A DNA stretch of 64,000 bases from Pseudomonas sp. G2-4 (GCF_030064125.1 NZ_CP125957.1:4768501-4832500), one strand, 5' to 3'; shown: positions 18,881-28,609, counted from the first letter of the stretch. The notes: a model not told the origin generated them from the letters alone. Translations and numbers: made by a program.

Positions 18881-20086
18881 ATGAGTGCCCACCCCGCCGC
18901 CGTGCCCGCCGGCACAAGCCTGACCCGAGGCATGGTCCTGCTGTTCGCCTTCTGCTGCGGCGCCATCGTCGCCAACATCTACTACGCCCAACCCATCATC
19001 GAACTGATCGCCCCCGACGTCGGCCTCAGCAGCACCATGGCCAGCCTGATCGTCTCACTGACCCAGATCGGTTATGCCCTGGGCCTGTTTTTCCTGGTAC
19101 CACTGGGGGACTTGCTGGAAAACCGCCGCCTGATGATCCTCACCACCGTGGTGGCGATTGCCAGTTTGCTGGCGGCGGCGTTCACCGATCAGCCGAACGT
19201 ATTCCTGCTGGTTTCGCTGCTGGTGGGTTTCAGTTCGGTGTCAGTGCAAGTGCTGATTCCCCTGGCTGCGCACCTGGCGCCGGAAGAATCCCGGGGGCGG
19301 GTCGTCGGTGGGATCATGGGCGGCCTGTTGCTGGGGATCCTGCTGGCGCGGCCGATCTCAAGCGTGGTGGCCGATCACTTCGGCTGGCGGGCGATGTTCA
19401 TGATCGCCGCCGTATTGATGGCCGCGATCAGCATCGTCCTGGCGCTGACCGTGCCCAAGCGCCAACCCGACCACAGCGCCTCCTATGGCCAACTGCTGGG
19501 CTCGCTCGGCACCCTGCTGCGTCAACAACCGCAGTTGCGTCAACGGGCGTTTTACCAAGCCTGTATGTTCGCCACGTTCAGCCTGTTCTGGACCGCCGTG
19601 CCGCTGGAGCTGTCCCGCAACCATGGCCTGTCCCAGACTGAAATCGCCCTGTTCGCCCTGGTCGGAGCCATCGGCGCCATCGCCGCGCCCATCGCCGGTC
19701 GCCTGGCGGACGCTGGCCATACTCGCATTGCCTCGCTGTTGGCAATGGTGTTTGCCAGCCTGAGTTTCCTGCCGGCATTCATTCATCCGCTCTACAGCGT
19801 CATCGGCCTGGCCGTGACCGGCGTGGTCCTGGATTTCTGTGTGCAAATGAACATGGTCCTGGGCCAGCGCACCATCTACGCCCTCGATGCCAAGAGTCGC
19901 AGCCGGTTGAACGCGTTGTACATGACCAGCATCTTCGTCGGTGGCGCGTTCGGCTCATCGATTGCCAGCGCGGTGTACGAACACGGCGGCTGGTTGTGGG
20001 TGGTAATCGTCGGCAGTGCCTTCCCACTGTTGGCTTTGTTGCGTTTTTTGAGCGCCTCGCAGAAACAGTCCCTGGCGACGGCTTGA
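18881..20086 (+). CDS. MFS transporter (YnfM/arabinose-efflux-like)
   Basis: 401 residues with about 12 membrane segments. The MFS signature is in LGDLLENRRLMIL between segments 2 and 3. The opening with FCCGAIVANIYYAQPIIELIA is typical of the drug/proton antiporter-like YnfM group. The ATG at 18881 was chosen for its complete first segment. A terminator follows. Substrate unknown; probably an exporter. Confidence 0.88.
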   Translation: MSAHPAAVPAGTSLTRGMVLLFAFCCGAIVANIYYAQPIIELIAPDVGLSSTMASLIVSLTQIGYALGLFFLVPLGDLLENRRLMILTTVVAIASLLAAAFTDQPNVFLLVSLLVGFSSVSVQVLIPLAAHLAPEESRGRVVGGIMGGLLLGILLARPISSVVADHFGWRAMFMIAAVLMAAISIVLALTVPKRQPDHSASYGQLLGSLGTLLRQQPQLRQRAFYQACMFATFSLFWTAVPLELSRNHGLSQTEIALFALVGAIGAIAAPIAGRLADAGHTRIASLLAMVFASLSFLPAFIHPLYSVIGLAVTGVVLDFCVQMNMVLGQRTIYALDAKSRSRLNALYMTSIFVGGAFGSSIASAVYEHGGWLWVVIVGSAFPLLALLRFLSASQKQSLATA

Positions 20087-20106
20087 ACATCGACGCAGCA
20101 AACAAT

Positions 20107-20136
20107 GCCCGGCAGCCATGGCTACCGGGCTTTTTT
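20107..20136 (+). terminator. Terminator of the MFS gene
   Basis: GCCCGG / CCGGGC with an inner AGCC/GGCT stem (20107-20130), followed by six T residues. Confidence 0.9.
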
Positions 20137-20144
20137 ATTGACGG

Positions 20145-20336
20145 TCAGATCCGCACATTGCCTCGCGGCCCGGCAATTGCCCAAATGATCAAGCCCAACA
20201 CTGGCAGCAGAATGATCAGCAGCACCCAGAGGATTTTCATCCCGGTTTCAGCGCCACTCTTGAGCACATTGATGATCGCCCAGATATCGAGCGCCAGGAT
20301 GATCAGGCCGATCAGGCCGTTGAAGGTGGAACCCAT
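20145..20336 (-). CDS. Small two-TM protein, phospholipase D nuclease N-terminal (PLDc_N) type
   Basis: 63 residues with two hydrophobic helices and the PLDc_N pattern (ALDIWAIINVLKSG, then WVLLIILLPVLGLIIWAIAGPRG). Such short proteins stand alone in many bacteria and have no enzymatic domain. The start at 20336 gives the compact family form. Probably an inner-membrane protein of unknown role. Confidence 0.85.
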   Translation of the reverse strand: MGSTFNGLIGLIILALDIWAIINVLKSGAETGMKILWVLLIILLPVLGLIIWAIAGPRGNVRI

Positions 20337-20407
20337 GGTGTCGCTCCCAAATGGTGGTAGGCACACTTAGGATAGCGGGCCATCGGCCAGGGTTCCGTTT
20401 TATTGCT

Positions 20408-20938
20408 TCAGACGTGGACGGCGACTTTGAGGGCTTCCAGGGCCGGCGCGGCGGCGATGCCGATTTCGGCACACAGTTCCAGCACCCGCGGCAGGTCGTT
20501 GCCGTACACCAGCACCATTTGCAATTCATCGTCGAGCAACTGGCTGAAGTTCAACAGCACGTAGCCACCGTTTTCCTTGTTCAGGCTGCCCATCTGGATC
20601 TGGATGCGGTTGAGCGCCGTGAGGGCTTCGGTTTTCGCCAGTTGCTTGGGCTTGAGATTGAACGCCACGCCGGGGCCGAACGAGGCGACGATCTGCTCGA
20701 ACAGATCAACGTAGGTGTCGGCCTGGAACAGCACGGTGTCTGGCAGGCTGCCCACCACCACCCATTCGCCCAGTGGAATCGGGAAGGAGTCGTCGTAGTT
20801 GATGTCGGGGTTGGCCGCCAGGAAAGCCAACGGATCAGCGTAGGCCTGGGCCGCTTCGTCAGCGATTTTCGCAATGTCCTCATCGCCCAGGCAGCCGGAG
20901 CTGATTTTGCTGATGAGTTCGACGAGTGCGGCTTTCAT
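20408..20938 (-). CDS. Uncharacterised cytoplasmic protein
   Basis: 176 residues, acidic, with no signal or membrane segment. The middle (LGEWVVVGSLPDTVLFQADTY) suggests a mixed alpha/beta fold, and the ends are helical. I do not recognise a named family with confidence; the pattern recalls YbjN or secretion-chaperone-like folds only vaguely. It lies between the PLDc_N and ankyrin genes on the same strand, separated from the latter by a type 2 REP pair. Coding character is good (GC-rich third positions, full-length frame). Confidence 0.75.
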   Translation of the reverse strand: MKAALVELISKISSGCLGDEDIAKIADEAAQAYADPLAFLAANPDINYDDSFPIPLGEWVVVGSLPDTVLFQADTYVDLFEQIVASFGPGVAFNLKPKQLAKTEALTALNRIQIQMGSLNKENGGYVLLNFSQLLDDELQMVLVYGNDLPRVLELCAEIGIAAAPALEALKVAVHV

Positions 20939-21014
20939 GGGGTGGATCCTGTGGTGAATTGGGGTTTTGAGGGCGCGCAGGATAGCGCATTCACATTGCC
21001 CGAGTCAGGCACCC

Positions 21015-21147
21015 GTGGCGAGGGAGCTTGCTCCCGCTCGGCTGCGAAGCAGTCGTAGATCCGCTGAACAGGGTAAACCTGACAGGTCGCGGTGGCTGAA
21101 TTTGGGGCTGCTTCGCAGCCCAGCGGGAGCAAGCTCCCTCGCCACAG
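21015..21147. repeat. Type 2 REP pair
   Basis: Inverted GTGGCGAGGGAGCTTGCTCC units flank about 90 bases that contain an additional hairpin GGGCTGCTTCGCAGCCC. Confidence 0.88.
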
Positions 21148-21174
21148 AGTCAAAAGCGACCGGCGCCTGAGCGC

Positions 21175-21693
21175 TCAACCCAACAACTTCTCCAACTGCG
21201 CCGTGGTATCCACCGCTCCCATGGTCTTGGCCGCATCCAGGGCCGTGACGCCGTTGGCATCCTTGGCTTTCGGGTCGGCGCCTTTGCTGATCAGGTAATC
21301 GACGATTTCCACTCGATTGAACATCGCAGCCATCATCAGCGCGGTGCGGCCATCGAAGGAGGAACCTTCCACCTGGGCACCGCCCTCCACCAGCGCCGTG
21401 ACCACCGCCAAGTCGCCCTTGAACGCCGCGCCGGCAATCGGGCTCTGGCCGTTGTCGTTGCGCACTTCCGGATCGGCCTTGTGTTCCAGCAGCACTTTCA
21501 CGGTTTCCACATGCCCGTGGTACGCGGCCAGCATCAGCAAGGTGTCGCCCTTGTGATTACGCAGGTTCGGCGGCAGGCCTTTGCTCAGCAAGGCGGCCAT
21601 CATGGCGGCGTCGCCCTGGCGCGCGACGTTGAACACCTGCTCGGCAAACTCCGCAGCCTCTTCCGGGGTCATCTGGCGGCTTGTATCGGACAT
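21175..21693 (-). CDS. Ankyrin-repeat protein
   Basis: 172 residues with about four ankyrin repeats, e.g. GDTLLMLAAYHGHVETVKVL, GQSPIAGAAFKGDLAVVTAL and GRTALMMAAMFNRVEIVDYL. The start at 21693 follows a GGAG site. No signal peptide, so probably cytoplasmic. Ankyrin repeats mediate protein contacts; partners are not evident from the neighbours. Confidence 0.92.
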   Translation of the reverse strand: MSDTSRQMTPEEAAEFAEQVFNVARQGDAAMMAALLSKGLPPNLRNHKGDTLLMLAAYHGHVETVKVLLEHKADPEVRNDNGQSPIAGAAFKGDLAVVTALVEGGAQVEGSSFDGRTALMMAAMFNRVEIVDYLISKGADPKAKDANGVTALDAAKTMGAVDTTAQLEKLLG

Positions 21694-21787
21694 CGGAAAC
21701 TCCACTCAAGTCTTTGCAAAGCGGCTAGTTTCCCGAGGGAGTCGGTACCTGTCATCCCTTTTTTATCTGCACCGCCCATAGTCAGAA

Positions 21788-23614
21788 TCAATAGCGGTAC
21801 TGCCCGCCCTGGATCTGCGTCGCCAGTTGCCGGTCTACCCGCACGTAGGTTTCGGTGCCTGGTAGCCAGGCGAAGACCGGCTCATCGCCCATGACACAAG
21901 GGTCGAAGGCTTCGGCCCTGAGGCGGGTTTTCTGATACTTGAAGGTGCCGGTGGTGTCCATTTTCACCTTGATGCGCAGGAACAGCGGCACCGCATAGGC
22001 GGGTAGTTTGCGTTGCAGGAACTGCAACAGCTCACTGAAATCCAGCATCGCCAGGGACTCCGCCGGGGTGATCGCCGCCATGCCGGCGCGGCCGTTGGTG
22101 CCATTGATCTCGACGCCATAGGCCACCGCCTCGGACACCTGCGGGTGTTGCAGCAGCACGTTTTCGACTTCCGTAGTGGAGACGTTTTCGCCCTTCCAGC
22201 GGTAAGTGTCGCCGAGGCGGTCGACGAACTGCCCATGGCCAAAGCCAATGTTGCGCAACAGATCACCGGTGTTGAAATAGCGGTCGCCAGGCGCAAAGAC
22301 ATCCCGATAGATGGTTTTCTCGGTCTTGGCTGGATCGGTGTAACCGTCCAGCGGCGCCTTGTCGTCGATCCGCGCCAGTAACAGGCCCGGCTCCCCCCTG
22401 GGCACTTTCTGCATCCGCCCTTGCAGGTTGCGCAGTGGCGTTGCGCTGTCGTGGTCGTACTGCACCAATTCCCAACCCATCAGTGAAAACCCGACGGTGT
22501 TGTCGAAATTCAGCACGTTGGTGAAGCCGATATTGCCGTCGCTGGCCGCGTACAGCTCGCAGATATGGTCGATGCCGAAGCGCGTCTTGAACGTTGACCA
22601 GGCCCCCGGACGCAGGCCATTGCCGATCATCTTCGTCACCCCATGGTGGCGGTCTTCGGGACTGGCAGGCTGGTCGATCAGGTAGCGACACAACTCTCCG
22701 ACATAACCCAGGCTGGTCGCCCGGTAGCGGCGCACATCGCTCCAGAACTGACTGGCACTGAACTTGCGCCGGATCGCAAACCCCGATGCGCCACAGATCG
22801 CCGCGCCCCAGCACACGCACAGGCCCGTGGCGTGGTACAGCGGCAAGGTGCAATAGACGATGTCATCGGGCTGCATGTCCAGGGCGATCAGGCCGAAACT
22901 GGTGGAGGTGCGCATCCAGCGCCCGTGGCGAAATACCCCGGCCTTGGGCAGCCCAGTGGTGCCCGAGGTGTAGAGATACAGGCACGGATCGTTGAAGAAG
23001 ACCTGTTGGCTGCTGACCGGGTTATCGCCTGGATAATCGCTACTGCGACTGAACAGGTCGACAAAACCGGGAGGCGCATCGGCGCTGTCCTGATCGGCTA
23101 CCCACCAGGTTCGAGCGCTTGGCAGTGCGGTTCGGCCGCGCACCTCGTTGAACACGGCGACCCGCTCCTCCCCCACCACCACGGCGACCGGCGCCACCAA
23201 GGCGAGGCTGTGCACCAGTGCATCGCCCGTTTGCGAGGTGTTGAGCATGGCGCTGACCGCGCCGACCTTCGCCACCGCCAATACCGTGATCAGCAATTGT
23301 GGACGGTTCTCGATGAAAATCGCGATGCAGTCGCCTTTGCCGATGCCCTGCGCCAATAAGCAGTGGGCGATGCGATTGGCCTGCTCGTTGACCTGTGCAT
23401 AACTCCATACCGCGTCGCCGCACAGCAATGCAGGGCCCTGTGGATTGCGTTGCGCGGCCTGTTCGAAACACCAACCCAGTCCGCAGGGCTGGGTCGGGTC
23501 CTGGACGTTGGCGAGTTTCATGCCTTTGATGATTCGGGGAACGGCTCTGGCAAGGGTGGGCAGCTTGCGCAGCATCATGCCCCAGGTAATGGCGTCGCTG
23601 GGTGTACGACTCAT
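21788..23614 (-). CDS. Long-chain acyl-CoA synthetase (FadD/FATP-like)
   Basis: 608 residues of the AMP-forming adenylate family. The P-loop-like YTSGTTGLPKAG (about residues 200-211), TLPLYHATGLCVC and the C-terminal GENVSTTEVENVL and KYQKTRLRAEAF segments identify an acyl-CoA synthetase. Similarity is closest to the very-long-chain/FATP-type (residues LYAASDGNIGFTN). It activates fatty acids to acyl-CoA with ATP. The start at 23614 (MSRTPSDAITWG) has a GGGG ribosome site. It stands alone; chain-length preference is uncertain. Confidence 0.9.
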   Translation of the reverse strand: MSRTPSDAITWGMMLRKLPTLARAVPRIIKGMKLANVQDPTQPCGLGWCFEQAAQRNPQGPALLCGDAVWSYAQVNEQANRIAHCLLAQGIGKGDCIAIFIENRPQLLITVLAVAKVGAVSAMLNTSQTGDALVHSLALVAPVAVVVGEERVAVFNEVRGRTALPSARTWWVADQDSADAPPGFVDLFSRSSDYPGDNPVSSQQVFFNDPCLYLYTSGTTGLPKAGVFRHGRWMRTSTSFGLIALDMQPDDIVYCTLPLYHATGLCVCWGAAICGASGFAIRRKFSASQFWSDVRRYRATSLGYVGELCRYLIDQPASPEDRHHGVTKMIGNGLRPGAWSTFKTRFGIDHICELYAASDGNIGFTNVLNFDNTVGFSLMGWELVQYDHDSATPLRNLQGRMQKVPRGEPGLLLARIDDKAPLDGYTDPAKTEKTIYRDVFAPGDRYFNTGDLLRNIGFGHGQFVDRLGDTYRWKGENVSTTEVENVLLQHPQVSEAVAYGVEINGTNGRAGMAAITPAESLAMLDFSELLQFLQRKLPAYAVPLFLRIKVKMDTTGTFKYQKTRLRAEAFDPCVMGDEPVFAWLPGTETYVRVDRQLATQIQGGQYRY

Positions 23615-23913
23615 GGTGATTTTCCCCGTTTGACCTCGTGGGTCTCGGTTCTTGTTATCAGGCTGGAGGTGATTGTGGATCGAAAGTACGCCAGCGATTC
23701 CGGCGCTGTACATGCGGTTTTTGCAATGTTTTGTATCCGCAGCCCAGGACAGGCGGAGCATGAGCGCCCAATGATCAAATGGTTCCAAAAAAGATTGCCG
23801 GACCACGCAAAATGCAGGATGCACGATGGCCATTCATGCAAGATGCACGAAAGCAAAAAAGCAGTTAATTATTAACTGATTGTTTTTAAAGGATTTTAAA
23901 TACTAACTGAGGC
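23615..23913. other. AT-rich intergenic region with palindrome
   Basis: Part of a 360-base gap between the divergent acyl-CoA synthetase and DUF3509 genes. It contains the perfect palindrome GTTAATTATTAAC (23864-23876) and two AACTGA direct repeats (23874 and 23905 regions), candidates for a regulator site. No gene was seen. Confidence 0.45.
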
Positions 23914-23929
23914 TGGCACAGACACTGCA
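23914..23929 (+). promoter_or_regulatory. Candidate sigma-54 promoter
   Basis: TGGCACAGACACTGCA places GG and GC exactly 12 bases apart, as in -24/-12 promoters; the second half has CTGC in place of TTGC. It lies 46 bases before the DUF3509 start. Confidence 0.4.
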
Positions 23930-23974
23930 ACTACCCCTTCACGGTTTGCCATCAAAACCATGGAGCAGTCAAAT

Positions 23975-24253
23975 ATGAACATGATTCAAGAAAAATTCTC
24001 GTCCCTGTTTTCCAACTACGAAGTGACCACGCAGGCTCGCCCGGATGGCGGTATCCTGCTGACACTGCGCAATAACGAAGGCAAACAGTTGAAACGCTCG
24101 ATTTCTTACGCGCAGTTGCACGCCGGTGACCAATTGTCTTGGGTGATCAGTGCAATCCGTCGCGACCTGGCTGAACAGGCCAGCGAATTGCCACAGATCA
24201 CGCTGCTGCAGAGCCAACATCGCTTCGCCCTGCCGACCTACCACAGCGCCTGA
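23975..24253 (+). CDS. DUF3509 family protein
   Basis: 92 residues from ATG 23975 (MNMIQEKFSSLFSNYEV). This start has a GGAG site nine bases upstream, whereas the earlier in-frame ATG at 23960 overlaps that site. The family is short, largely confined to pseudomonads and of unknown function. The composition suggests a small soluble beta-then-alpha fold. It is monocistronic, with a large hairpin after the stop. Confidence 0.85.
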   Translation: MNMIQEKFSSLFSNYEVTTQARPDGGILLTLRNNEGKQLKRSISYAQLHAGDQLSWVISAIRRDLAEQASELPQITLLQSQHRFALPTYHSA

Positions 24254-24269
24254 TAGCGCAGTGTCTTGA

Positions 24270-24304
24270 ATCAGGCCATGGCGCTGATAACGCCATGGCC
24301 TGAT
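24270..24304. terminator. Perfect 14-bp hairpin between converging genes
   Basis: ATCAGGCCATGGCG / CGCCATGGCCTGAT with a 7-base loop, followed by TTCGTTTCG on plus. The T-tract is poor, but the position between the DUF3509 and mtnC ends fits a terminator. Confidence 0.65.
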
Positions 24305-24326
24305 TTCGTTTCGTCGCCGAATGGCT

Positions 24327-25010
24327 TCAAAAGCGTGAAGGATCGATTCGGGCGAAACTGCCCACAGTCACATGCCCTGCCAACTCACCGCCCTCCCGGG
24401 CCACGCCGCAGGTTGCCATCCCCGCATCGCGGGCCGCGTCCAGCTCCTGGACGATGTCGGACAAAAATAGAATCTCCCCCGCTGCAACGCCCACCGCCTC
24501 GCTGATGCGCTGGTAAGACTGCGCGTCCCGCTTGGGCCCCGACGTGGTGTCGAAATACCCGCTGAACAACGGCGTCAGATCGCCGGCCTCGGAACAACCG
24601 AAAATCAGCTTCTGCGCCTGGATCGAGCCCGAGGAATAAACGAACAGCCGGAAACCTTCCTGGTGCCAGTGCTGGAGCGCTTGCACGGCGTCCGGGTAAA
24701 CGTGGCCTTTCAACGTCCCGGCTTGATACCCCTGCTCCCAGACCATTCCCTGCAACGCCTTGAGCGGTGTGGCCTTGCGGTCCTCGGCGATCCAGCCCAG
24801 CAGGATCGCAATGACGCGCTCGACGTCCGCGTCTGCTTCTCCACTGTCTTGGCGCACAGCGGCCAGTTGCTCGACCACGTCAGCGCGCTCGGCGTTCTGC
24901 CGGACGAAATCCGGCAAATGTCCGGCGGCATAGGGAAACAGCACGTCAAACACGAAACTCACGGCGCTGGTGGTGCCTTCGATATCGGTGAGGATGGCTT
25001 TGATCGGCAT
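24327..25010 (-). CDS. mtnC: Enolase-phosphatase E1 (methionine salvage)
   Basis: 227-residue HAD enzyme converting 2,3-diketo-5-methylthiopentyl-1-phosphate to acireductone. The start [20 protein letters not shown] carries the HAD nucleophile Asp9 and the signature Glu11-Gly-Thr-Thr. Later [15 protein letters not shown] and [13 protein letters not shown] are further HAD motifs. The start at 25010 lies just after the mtnD stop with a GGAGG-like site. Third gene of mtnB-mtnD-mtnC. Confidence 0.96.
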   Translation of the reverse strand: MPIKAILTDIEGTTSAVSFVFDVLFPYAAGHLPDFVRQNAERADVVEQLAAVRQDSGEADADVERVIAILLGWIAEDRKATPLKALQGMVWEQGYQAGTLKGHVYPDAVQALQHWHQEGFRLFVYSSGSIQAQKLIFGCSEAGDLTPLFSGYFDTTSGPKRDAQSYQRISEAVGVAAGEILFLSDIVQELDAARDAGMATCGVAREGGELAGHVTVGSFARIDPSRF

Positions 25011-25014
25011 CGGC

Positions 25015-25560
25015 TCAATCCTCCAGGCGCGGGAAGCGGCTGGCGATGTCATCGCCGGTGAACTTCGCGACCCAGCCTTCCGGGTTGTTGAACAGGCGGA
25101 TGGCCACGAAATGCGGATGCTCGCCCATGTCGAACCAGTGGGGCGTGCCGGCAGGCACCGAGATCAGGTCGTTCTTTTCGCACAGCACGGCGTAGACGTA
25201 ATCATCGATGTGCAAGGTAAACAAGCCACGACCGGCGACGAAAAATCGTACTTCGTCTTCACCATGGCGATGTTCATCGAGGAACTTGGCGCGCAGCTCG
25301 GCTTTTTGCGGGTGATCGCTGTTGAGGCTGATGACATCGACCGTGACATAGCCTCGCTCAGTCATCAGGCGGTCGATCTGGCTCTGGTAAGCGGCAATGA
25401 CCTCGTCCTGGCTGGCGCCGGGCTGGATTTTCGTCGCGGCTTCCCAACGGTCGAAGCGAACGCCTTTCTCGGCCAGGGTCGAGGCGATGTCTTCAAAATG
25501 GGTCAGCACCTTGTTCGGGATGTCAGGGCTTGAGACGTGGTAGACGGACAGGCTGCTCAT
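25015..25560 (-). CDS. mtnD: Acireductone dioxygenase
   Basis: 181-residue cupin that oxidises acireductone to 2-keto-4-methylthiobutyrate and formate with iron, or a shunt with nickel. Metal ligands are visible in [18 protein letters not shown] (HxH and Glu, near residues 98-104) and the His in GTPHWFDMG. Middle gene of the methionine-salvage operon, 18 bases after mtnB. Confidence 0.97.
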   Translation of the reverse strand: MSSLSVYHVSSPDIPNKVLTHFEDIASTLAEKGVRFDRWEAATKIQPGASQDEVIAAYQSQIDRLMTERGYVTVDVISLNSDHPQKAELRAKFLDEHRHGEDEVRFFVAGRGLFTLHIDDYVYAVLCEKNDLISVPAGTPHWFDMGEHPHFVAIRLFNNPEGWVAKFTGDDIASRFPRLED

Positions 25561-25578
25561 GGCTATGGCTCCAGCAAA

Positions 25579-26199
25579 TTAACGGTTCAGGAGTGCGCGG
25601 GTCTTGAGCTCGCACTCGAACAGGAACTCGAACGCTTCGATCTGGCGCAGTGCATCGTTCATGCCCGGCCCCCAGGTGTAGAGGCCGTGACCGCGAATAA
25701 GATAACCGACGCAATCGGGATGCGCCTCGAGCCAGGGCTGCACTTTGGCGGCCAGGCGCGCGATGTCCTGGTCATTGTCGAAAATCGGCACACGGACCCG
25801 GGATTCGTGAGTCGAAATACCGCTGAAGGCCTTTTGCAATTCGTAGTCTTCGAAGTCGATGAAGGCTTCGGCGGTCAGGCGCGACAACACCGTGGCGTTC
25901 ACCGAATGGGTGTGCAGCACGGCACCGATCTGCGGCCGCCAGCGATACAGCTGGGTGTGCAGCAGGGTTTCAGCGGACGGTTTCTTGCCCGGTTCCAGGC
26001 TGTTACCGTCCAGGTCAGTGGCCAGCACATCGTCCGGGCCCAGTTGCCCCTTGTGCTTGCCGGACACAGTCAGCAACGCCTGGTCAGGGGCAAGCCGGGT
26101 CGAATAATTGCTGCTGGTGGCCGGGGACCAGCCGCGGCCATATAAAAAACGCCCGGCGTCGATGATTTCCCGGGCGAGCTGTTCACGGGTAAGGCTCAT
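25579..26199 (-). CDS. mtnB: Methylthioribulose-1-phosphate dehydratase
   Basis: 206-residue class II aldolase-type zinc enzyme dehydrating methylthioribulose-1-phosphate. HTHS (near residue 99) and the late IRGHGLYTWG supply the zinc histidines. WSPATSSNYS is a family mark. The start at 26199 (MSLTREQLAREI) overlaps the stop of the upstream MFS gene by four bases (ATGA). Confidence 0.96.
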   Translation of the reverse strand: MSLTREQLAREIIDAGRFLYGRGWSPATSSNYSTRLAPDQALLTVSGKHKGQLGPDDVLATDLDGNSLEPGKKPSAETLLHTQLYRWRPQIGAVLHTHSVNATVLSRLTAEAFIDFEDYELQKAFSGISTHESRVRVPIFDNDQDIARLAAKVQPWLEAHPDCVGYLIRGHGLYTWGPGMNDALRQIEAFEFLFECELKTRALLNR

Positions 26200-27341
26200 G
26201 GCCTGTCCTCTTGCATACGTGTGGCAATGATAACGGCTGCAGCGAAGGCTGCGAGGCTGGCGATGCTGAAAGTCCACGTGGCGCCCAGGGCATTCCAGCT
26301 GTAGCCGGAATACAACGCCCCCAAGGCCCCGCCCGTGCCGGCCAGCGCCGCATACAGCGCCTGGCCCTGGCCTTGCTGGCGGGGGCCGAAGCTACGTTGC
26401 ACGAAATGAATGGCAGCCGCGTGAAAGCTGCCGAAGGTCGCCGCGTGCAACACCTGGGCAAACAGCAGCACCCAGGGAAACTCAGCCAGCGACCCCAGCA
26501 GCAGCCAGCGCAACGCCGCCAGTAAAAAACTCACCAGCAGGACCCGGCGCACGGAGAACCGCGCGAGGATCCGGCTCATCAGCAGGAAGATCAGCACTTC
26601 GGCCACCACGCCGACGGCCCAGAGCAACCCGATCAACCCGCGGCTGTAGCCCAAATGCTCAAGGTGCAGGGTCAGGAAGGTGTAATACGGTCCATGGCTG
26701 ACCTGCATCAGGCCGACACACGTGTAGAACGCCAGTACGCCTGGGTTGCGCAGTTGCCGCAAAAAACCGTCCCCTGCCACCCGTGGCCCCTGCACCGGTT
26801 GGGCATTGGGCACCCAGAAGCTGGCGAACACGATGCCGGCCATGATCAGCACCAGCGCCAGCGGATAAATGTCCAGGCTCAGCCATTCGAACAATCGGCC
26901 CAACACAACCACGGTGATGATGAAGCCAATGGAACCCCACAAGCGGACCTGGCTGTAGCGCGAGGTTTGCCCGCTCAAGTGGGCCAGGGTGATGACTTCG
27001 AACTGCGGCAGCACCGCGTGCCAGAAGAACGCGTGCAGCGCCATGACCATCGCCAGCCAGGCGTAGCTTTTATCGATGAAGATCAGCGAGAAGGTCAACA
27101 GCGTACAGATCGCGCCAAACCGCACGATCGCCAGGCGCTGACCGGTGTAGTCCCCCAGCCAGCCCCAGATGTTCGGTGCCACGCAGCGCATCAGCATGGG
27201 AATCGCCACCAGCTCGCCGATGCGCGCTGCGTTGAACCCCAGGTGATCGAAGTACAGCGCCAGGAACGGCGCCGTCGAACCGAGCAGCGCGAAATAGAAC
27301 AGGTAAAAACTGGAGAGCCGCCAGTACGGCAGTGCCGCCAT
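26196..27341 (-). CDS. MFS transporter coupled to methionine salvage genes
   Basis: 381 residues with about 12 membrane segments, of the LacY/HcaT-like (3-phenylpropionate permease-like) group: MAALPYWRLSSFYLFYFALLG opening and RYSQVRLWGSIGFI. Its stop overlaps the mtnB start, so it is translated with the salvage enzymes. Import of methylthio-compounds is therefore an attractive inference, not shown. It lies directly downstream of aroC on the same strand. Confidence 0.9.
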   Translation of the reverse strand: MAALPYWRLSSFYLFYFALLGSTAPFLALYFDHLGFNAARIGELVAIPMLMRCVAPNIWGWLGDYTGQRLAIVRFGAICTLLTFSLIFIDKSYAWLAMVMALHAFFWHAVLPQFEVITLAHLSGQTSRYSQVRLWGSIGFIITVVVLGRLFEWLSLDIYPLALVLIMAGIVFASFWVPNAQPVQGPRVAGDGFLRQLRNPGVLAFYTCVGLMQVSHGPYYTFLTLHLEHLGYSRGLIGLLWAVGVVAEVLIFLLMSRILARFSVRRVLLVSFLLAALRWLLLGSLAEFPWVLLFAQVLHAATFGSFHAAAIHFVQRSFGPRQQGQGQALYAALAGTGGALGALYSGYSWNALGATWTFSIASLAAFAAAVIIATRMQEDRP

Positions 27342-27375
27342 GGTCGTCAGGCCACGGCGGTCGGCAGGCCAACCA

Positions 27376-28467
27376 TCAAAGCTGGCCCAGCACCGGAGTG
27401 CTGACCCGTACGTCGGCGTTCTGGCCGCGATGACGCAGCAGGTGATCCATCAGCACGATCGCCATCATTGCCTCGGCGATGGGCGTGGCCCGGATGCCGA
27501 CGCATGGATCGTGACGACCCTTGGTGATGACGTCCACCGGGTTGCCATGAATGTCGATGGAACGGCCCGGCGTGGTGATGCTGGACGTCGGCTTCAAGGC
27601 CAGGTGCGCCACGATCGGCTGGCCCGAGGAAATGCCGCCGAGGATGCCGCCGGCGTTATTGCTCAGAAAACCTTGCGGGGTCAGTTCGTCGCGGTGCTCG
27701 GTGCCACGCTGGGCAACACAGGCGAAACCGGCGCCGATTTCCACGCCCTTCACGGCGTTGATGCTCATCAGCGCGTGGGCCAGCTCGGCATCGAGGCGGT
27801 CGAAGATCGGCTCGCCCAGGCCGGGCCTCACGCCTTCGGCCACCACGGTGATCTTCGCGCCAACCGAATCCTGGTCACGGCGCAGTTGGTCCATGTAGGC
27901 CTCGAGCTCCGGCACCTTGTCCGGATCGGGACAGAAAAAGGCGTTCTGCTCCACCGAATCCCAGGTCTTGAACGGGATTTCGATAGGTCCTAGCTGGCTC
28001 ATGTAGCCACGAATCACGATGCCCTGGCTGGCCAGGTACTTCTTGGCAATCGCCCCGGCCGCCACGCGCATGGCGGTTTCCCGGGCCGAACTGCGACCGC
28101 CGCCACGGTAGTCGCGCTCACCGTATTTGTGGTGGTAGGTGTAGTCGGCGTGGGCCGGGCGGAACAGGTCCTTGATGGCCGAGTAGTCCTTGGACTTCTG
28201 GTCGGTGTTGCGAATCAGCAGGCCGATGGCGCAGCCGGTGGTACGCCCTTCGAACACGCCAGAGAGGATTTCGACTTCATCGGCTTCCTGGCGCTGGGTG
28301 GTGTGGCGGCTGGTGCCGGGCTTGCGGCGGTCCAGGTCACGCTGCAGGTCGTCCAGGGAGATCTCCAGGCCGGGCGGGCAGCCGTCGACAATGGCGACCA
28401 ACGCCGGGCCATGGCTTTCGCCTGCGGTGGTAACGCTGAACAGCTTGCCGTAGGTATTGCCGGACAT
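27376..28467 (-). CDS. aroC: Chorismate synthase
   Basis: 363 residues, the last enzyme of the shikimate pathway, converting EPSP to chorismate with reduced [23 protein letters not shown] at the N-terminus, [15 protein letters not shown], and [11 protein letters not shown] are diagnostic. Length is normal. The MFS gene begins 34 bases after its stop, so it may head the aroC-MFS-mtnBDC transcript. Confidence 0.98.
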   Translation of the reverse strand: MSGNTYGKLFSVTTAGESHGPALVAIVDGCPPGLEISLDDLQRDLDRRKPGTSRHTTQRQEADEVEILSGVFEGRTTGCAIGLLIRNTDQKSKDYSAIKDLFRPAHADYTYHHKYGERDYRGGGRSSARETAMRVAAGAIAKKYLASQGIVIRGYMSQLGPIEIPFKTWDSVEQNAFFCPDPDKVPELEAYMDQLRRDQDSVGAKITVVAEGVRPGLGEPIFDRLDAELAHALMSINAVKGVEIGAGFACVAQRGTEHRDELTPQGFLSNNAGGILGGISSGQPIVAHLALKPTSSITTPGRSIDIHGNPVDVITKGRHDPCVGIRATPIAEAMMAIVLMDHLLRHRGQNADVRVSTPVLGQL

Positions 28468-28609
28468 GCAGGGTGCTCCGTGAATTCGCTGAGAGACTCA
28501 ACCTTGGATTCGTAATGGGCGCCAGTATACGCAGGCTCCCCGAGTAGTTCATCCTCGAACCTTATCGGTGCCCGCCAGTCCAACCGGCACCTTCGCAACT
28601 AATGGCGTG

